A stretch of DNA of 64,000 bases from Linnemannia schmuckeri (taxonomy: Eukaryota; Mortierellomycota; Mortierellomycetes; Mortierellales; Mortierellaceae): the NCBI GenBank assembly GCA_029449235.1, contig JANATG010000021.1, forward strand, positions 248,001 to 312,000, read 5' to 3'. The translations under genes and the position numbers were made by a program. This document shows, piece after piece, positions 59,768 to 64,000 of this stretch (positions within the stretch are counted from its first letter, which is position 1; each line of letters opens with the position of its first letter). Under the pieces are notes generated by a model. That model did no database searches and was not told the origin of the DNA. It worked only from the letters and a program-made list of their open reading frames with translations.

Positions 59768-60533
59768 GCACGCATTTTGTTTTTTTTCGAATAGTGTCTA
59801 GTAAGAGCTACATACTCTATTCGATTGTCGTTCTTCTTTATCTTTGGACTGCAAATATGAATACAGTATTTACTTTCTTTTGCATGCATCTTTGAAAACT
59901 GTCTCTCACATCTGGCTGAACTAATCTATGTATGAGCTGATGGTCAGGATGCAGCGCGCAAAGAATAAATTCCACGGAAAGGAAACCGTTTGTTGCATCT
60001 TGTCACAAAACCAGCAACCAATCATAGCTCGTTGTGATACGCCACCAAAAAAAAAGAAAAAGAATATTATGCTGGATCATGGCTTTGACCTATGGGTGCC
60101 AGGGTTGCCATTCCCTCACAACGTTCTTCTTCCTCAACTTTGCGATACCGCCAGTCTATAACAGCAGGTTTATTCAATTTGATTCTCCAGCGCTTGCTGG
60201 CTGCTTGTATGCATGTATGCATGTATACAGGAACTTCAAACGGTGATCGAAAACAGGTTTTTGTTTTCTGTGCCTGAATCATTAATTCATGATAGTCACT
60301 TTTTTGAACTCAAAACATATCCAAGCCACCCAAATGTGTGCCTATTTTTTCTTTTTTTTTTTATGTTGGACCTGGGCTTGACCTTGGCATACTGTTCCAT
60401 CCCTCACTTCACTCCTCCTCCGTCGAAAAGCTCCCTTCGCCCTCTCTCTCGACACTACCAAGCGCAGTCAACCAAAAACAGTTCTCTCAAGTCTAAACCT
60501 CAACAACAAACATCTATACCACATACATTCAGG
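59768..60533. other. Intergenic region between ArsH and LYAR-type gene
   Basis: AATAAA at 59964-59969 could end the ArsH transcript. A TGCATG-rich short repeat occurs at 60206-60230. No gene supported. Confidence 0.5.
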
Positions 60534-61314
60534 ATGGTCTCGTTCGTCTGCGACACTTGCCAGGAAACGGTCAAGAAGCCCAAGCTCGACCAGCATTTCA
60601 ACCGTTGCCCCTACGCCCAGTTCTCCTGCATCGACTGCTCTGTTTCCTTCCAGGGCGTTGAGTACCGGTCGCATACCTCCTGCATCAGCGAGGCTGAAAA
60701 GTACCAAAAGGCTTTATACCGTGGACCCAAGAAGGTACAGCTTCGAACAAACTGTCGTTACAATGATTACTATCAAGCATGAAACGATCATCCTTCTCCT
60801 TCTTCAGAATGTCTCATTGTTCCGTTTGTTAATTGAATGAAAAATGCGACTTTTGTTCACCATTGAATAATTACTTATCGGCTTATACTCCTTTTGCTTT
60901 GAACAATAGGGCGGTCACCAGAACAATGGACAAAGGAACAATAACAACCAGAACAACAAGGGCGCACAGAAGGAGGCAAAGGCACCAGTACCACCACCAA
61001 CACCAGCGTCCGAGAAGAAGGCAGAGGAGGTCGCTGCTGTTCCTACCTCGATTGTTGACGAGATGAAGTCCAAGAAGCGCAAGGCCGAGGAGCCCGTCCA
61101 GGAGGAGAAGGCTGCCAAGAAGGAGAAGAAGGACAAGTCTGAGAAGAAGGAGAAGAAGGATAAGGCTGAGAAGAAGGAAAAGAAAGACAAGAAGGACAAG
61201 TCCGAGAAAAAGGAAAAGAAGGACAAGTCCGAGAAGAAGGACAAGAAGGACAGGAAGGAGAAGAAGGAGAAGAAGGAGAAGAAGGAGAAGAAGGAGAAGA
61301 AGGAGAAGAAGTAA
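60534..61314 (+). CDS. LYAR-type C2HC zinc-finger nucleolar protein with lysine-rich tail
   Basis: Two exons (60534-60734 and 60910-61314) give 201 residues. The N-terminus MVSFVCDTCQETVKKPKLDQ, HFNRCPYAQFSCIDC and FQGVEYRSHTSCISEAEKYQ matches the paired zinc fingers of LYAR-family proteins (C-x2-C ... H-x3-C and C-x2-C ... H-x3-C). LYAR proteins are nucleolar and work in pre-rRNA processing and growth control. The rest is Asn/Gln-rich, then a long Lys-Glu-Lys tail (DKSEKKEKKDK-type repeats to the stop). AAG/GAG repeats in the tail may vary in length. The zinc-finger identification is firm; exact function in this organism is inferred. Confidence 0.92.
61107..61311 (+). repeat. Coding AAG/GAG repeat array (Lys/Glu tail)
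   Basis: An imperfect trinucleotide array forming the last third of the LYAR-type protein; the final stretch from about 61257 is nearly perfect GAGAAGAAG repeats. Confidence 0.8.
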
Positions 61315-61982
61315 AGAGATAGGAACAGCGGCAGCCTTCCCACTCTCTGTCCAATCCTCAACTATAGATCAGCGCGATAGAAAACCCGTCGTTATCACCC
61401 CTTTCAACCCTTGCACCTCATCTCTTAAAAGTGTACAATACAACTATTCATTTTTGCATTTCATCATGTTCCCTTGCAGTGTGCATTGTCGAATACATTA
61501 TCTATTGGAATGGAGTAGTGGCTCTCTGTAAGAACCGTTCCTTTACTATTGCATTGACACCAACTGTTTTTTCCTTGCTTGCTTTTGCATTTATTCCTGA
61601 TTTTGTGCAGAAAGATAAAACAAAATTAAATATTGCCTTCCTATTCCTTTGATCGCATGTACTGCGACTTTCCAAATTTTTCCCACGGCACGTCACCCTC
61701 TCCGCCAGACCGTGGGGGTTTTTTGGTCTTTTTATTCTTTTTTTCCACCCTGATCAGCCAACAACACCCCCCTCTCCACACTTCGAATCGCCATCTCCCT
61801 TCTTTCTTTCCTCCTTCATCATCCCCAACCCACTCATCCGTCTCTCCCTCTCTCTTCTCATCTCTTTCTTCATCTCCCCTCTTCCTCCTCTCCACTCTAT
61901 CTTACTCCCTAGCAGCCCTCTAGCTCTCTCTCCTTCTCTCTCCACTCTTCCCTCGTAACCAATACCCTCACACCTATATATC
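61315..61982. other. Intergenic region and CT-rich leader of BCKDHA
   Basis: No gene seen. The plus strand from about 61730 to 61980 is CT-rich with very few G, running up to the start codon at 61983. Confidence 0.6.
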
Positions 61983-64000
61983 ATGTACGCAAGAGTCTCT
62001 GCCAGGGCTTTGGCCAGATCCATCCCTTCCAAGGCCCTCAAGGCCACCCCCGCCCCCCTCGCCCACTCTGCCAAGGTATACATGCATCCTCAATCTGTTA
62101 GTTCGTATTCACAATGAGAGACGCATGAAATGTACTACCAGGAAATATGCAAGCGCCGATTTCCACTAATACCTCTGTTTGATTTTAACCATTTTGAATA
62201 GGCCTTTTCAACCTCGGCATTGTCGATGGATGCCCACAAGAAGAAGGAGAGAGTCAAGGTCCACTTCCCTGGTGCTCTTGACAGTCATTTCTCGCAGGTC
62301 CTCGAGATCCGTGAGAAGATGGAGCCCATCGATACCTTCCGTGTCATGGATACCGACGGCAAGGTCCTCGACAAGTCCTTGGAGCCCGAGGTATGAATTC
62401 TCTGGTTATTTGTTGATGAGGGAAGGATTACTTTTTTTTATCTCTCTCTTTTCTTTATTCAATTGCAACGAGCAAGAGATGTTTGTTTTCTCACCGTCTG
62501 AGGATGGTGAAGTGAGAAGAGGGTGATTAAAGTTTTGGCGGTGGGACAATCGTGGGAAATTTACGACGATTTTTTTTTTATTTTTTTTTATTTCGGCTGT
62601 CAGCTCTTGTGGGGAGAAAAGAGGCGGGGACAAACAACAAAATTTTCTCGACTTTCTCAGCTCATCATAATATTAGGTCCAGGTAAAAGGGAGAGAACCA
62701 GCCCTTTGTGGTCACCCGAGTAATTGGATCTCTCCCTCTTGGATACCACTCTTCCTTCTGCCATTGCTACTATCATCGCAACCAAACACATACATCAATT
62801 GCTCACATACCGATATTGTATCTCTTCACTTATAATAGGTCACTGAGGAGTTCGCCACCAAGATCTACAAGGACATGTTGACCTTGAACGTCATGGATTT
62901 GATTTTGTACGAGGCTCAGCGTCAGGGACGCATCTCCTTCTACATGACCAACGCCGGAGAGGAGGCCTACATCGGAAGTGCTGCCGCTCTGGACCCCGAG
63001 GATGAAATCTTCGGCCAGGTAAATCAGATACTCTCGCCTCACAGTCTCTACTGTTAGTTTGCCTGTACTGCTTGTATCATTTTCACTCTTGACCTGTTAC
63101 TGATGGCTCCTCATTTTTGTATTATTGCATCTGGATGAAAACAAATAGTACCGTGAGGCTGGAACGTTGTTGTACCGTGGATTCACTTTGGACCAGTTCA
63201 TGAACCAGTGCTACTCGAACGACATGGATTTGGGTAAAGGTCGTCAGATGCCTGTCCACTATGGTTCTAAGGCCTTGCACTTTCAGACCATCTCTTCTCC
63301 TCTTGCCACCCAGTTGCCCCAGGCCTCTGGTGCTGCCTATGCCATCAAGCGCTCTGGAAAGAAGAACTGTGTGATGTGTTATTTCGGAGAGGGAGCTGCC
63401 TCCGAGGGAGATTTCCATGCTGCCCTCAACATTGCCGCTACTACCTCTTGCCCTGTCATCTTCTTCTGGTAAGTGTAATATTAGTGTCGATATGTGTTGT
63501 GAATGATGAAACACAATCAAGGAATGGAGAGAAAAGGAAAAGAAACTAACCATCTTATACTATTCTTGCTTGTCTCATAAATAAACACTTTATGATAGCC
63601 GCAACAACGGATTCGCTATTTCGACACCTGCCAACGAGCAATATAAGGGTGACGGTATTGCCTCTCGCGGAGTCGGATACGGCATGCACACGATCCGTGT
63701 GGACGGCAACGACGTCTGGGCAGTCTACAAGGCCACCCAGGAGGCACGCAAGATCGCCGTCGAGAAGCACAAGCCCGTGTTGATCGAGGCCATGACCTAC
63801 CGTGTGGGACACCACTCGACCTCGGACGACTCATCGGCCTACCGGTCCAAGAAGGAGGTCGAGGACTGGAAGCGTCACGATAACCCCATGGTCCGCATGC
63901 GCAAGTGGCTCGAGTCCAAGGGCTGGTGGGATGAGGCCCGTGAGAACGCTCATAAGTCTACCCAGCGTACTGCAGTGTTGAAGAGCTTTGCGGCGGCTGA
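61983..64000 (+). CDS. BCKDHA: Branched-chain 2-oxoacid dehydrogenase E1 component, alpha subunit (5' part; runs off window)
   Basis: The thiamine-diphosphate-dependent decarboxylase of the mitochondrial BCKD complex in valine, leucine and isoleucine breakdown. Exons 61983-62075, 62202-62390, 62839-63018, 63149-63468 and 63599 to the window end are visible. The presequence is basic (MYARVSARALARSIPSKALK, ending near AFSTSALS). BCKDHA signatures follow: LILYEAQRQGRISFYMTNAG, EEAYIGSAAALDPEDEIFGQ, YREAGTLLYRGFTLDQFMNQ, LGKGRQMPVHYGSKALHF, the ThDP motif region YFGEGAASEGDFHAALNIAA, RNNGFAISTPANEQYKGDGI, and the phosphorylation-loop segment GHHSTSDDSSAYRS. About 394 residues are present. By homology only the last few tens of residues should be missing. 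Confidence 0.97.

Noticed and set aside
60915..61361. Phe/Ser-rich minus-strand frame opposite the LYAR tail
   Set aside because: Antisense of the AAG/GAG array.

Overview
This is a eukaryotic, almost certainly fungal, 64 kb segment. Genes carry short GT-AG introns (mostly 50-200 nt). The gene set is fungal: a GPI-anchored Crh-type chitin-glucan transglycosylase, a RAX2-like polarity protein and an ArsH flavoprotein. Long A/T homopolymers in non-coding DNA, pyrimidine-rich leaders and the protein styles fit an early-diverging (Mucoromycota/Mortierellomycota-like) filamentous fungus. That placement is inference, not proof.

Layout. 0-1 kb: 3' part of SEC13 (+). 3-6 kb: Crh-type GH16/CBM18 enzyme (+) with an unusually long last intron. 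6-9.4 kb: gene-poor, with a decayed minus-strand relic and one arm of an inverted duplication. 9.4-17.1 kb, all minus strand: cytosolic-type malate dehydrogenase, UBA4/MOCS3, and a mitochondrial-type PPR protein. 19.2-25.9 kb: a 2055-residue RAX2-like membrane protein with an unexpected C-terminal SH3 domain (+). 26.2-27.1 kb: the second, inverted arm of the duplication, including a remnant of the malate dehydrogenase 3' end. It lies directly before a lysine-rich hypothetical gene (27.1-28.3 kb, +). 28.9-33.9 kb: a kelch-ectodomain, single-pass, atypical-kinase protein (-). 35.4-39.2 kb: divergent pair eIF2B-beta (-) and CAF1/POP2 deadenylase (+). 39.7-42.9 kb: RPL28 and ubiquitin-RPL40 (+). 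43-49.9 kb: a low-gene stretch with a broken membrane-protein relic and unresolved coding-like fragments. 49.9-54.3 kb: importin beta-1 (+). 55-58.2 kb: a decayed acyl carrier protein paralogue and the intact mitochondrial ACP (-). 59-64 kb: ArsH-type flavoprotein, LYAR-type zinc-finger protein, and the 5' part of branched-chain 2-oxoacid dehydrogenase E1-alpha (+).

Most genes are independent housekeeping genes rather than a cluster. For all complete multi-exon models I placed splice sites by hand, and the summed coding lengths are divisible by three with continuous family homology. The least ordinary content is the inverted duplication with a 186-bp near-identical core, the kelch-kinase receptor-like protein, the RAX2-SH3 architecture, and the several relic genes broken by stop codons compatible with C-to-T change.
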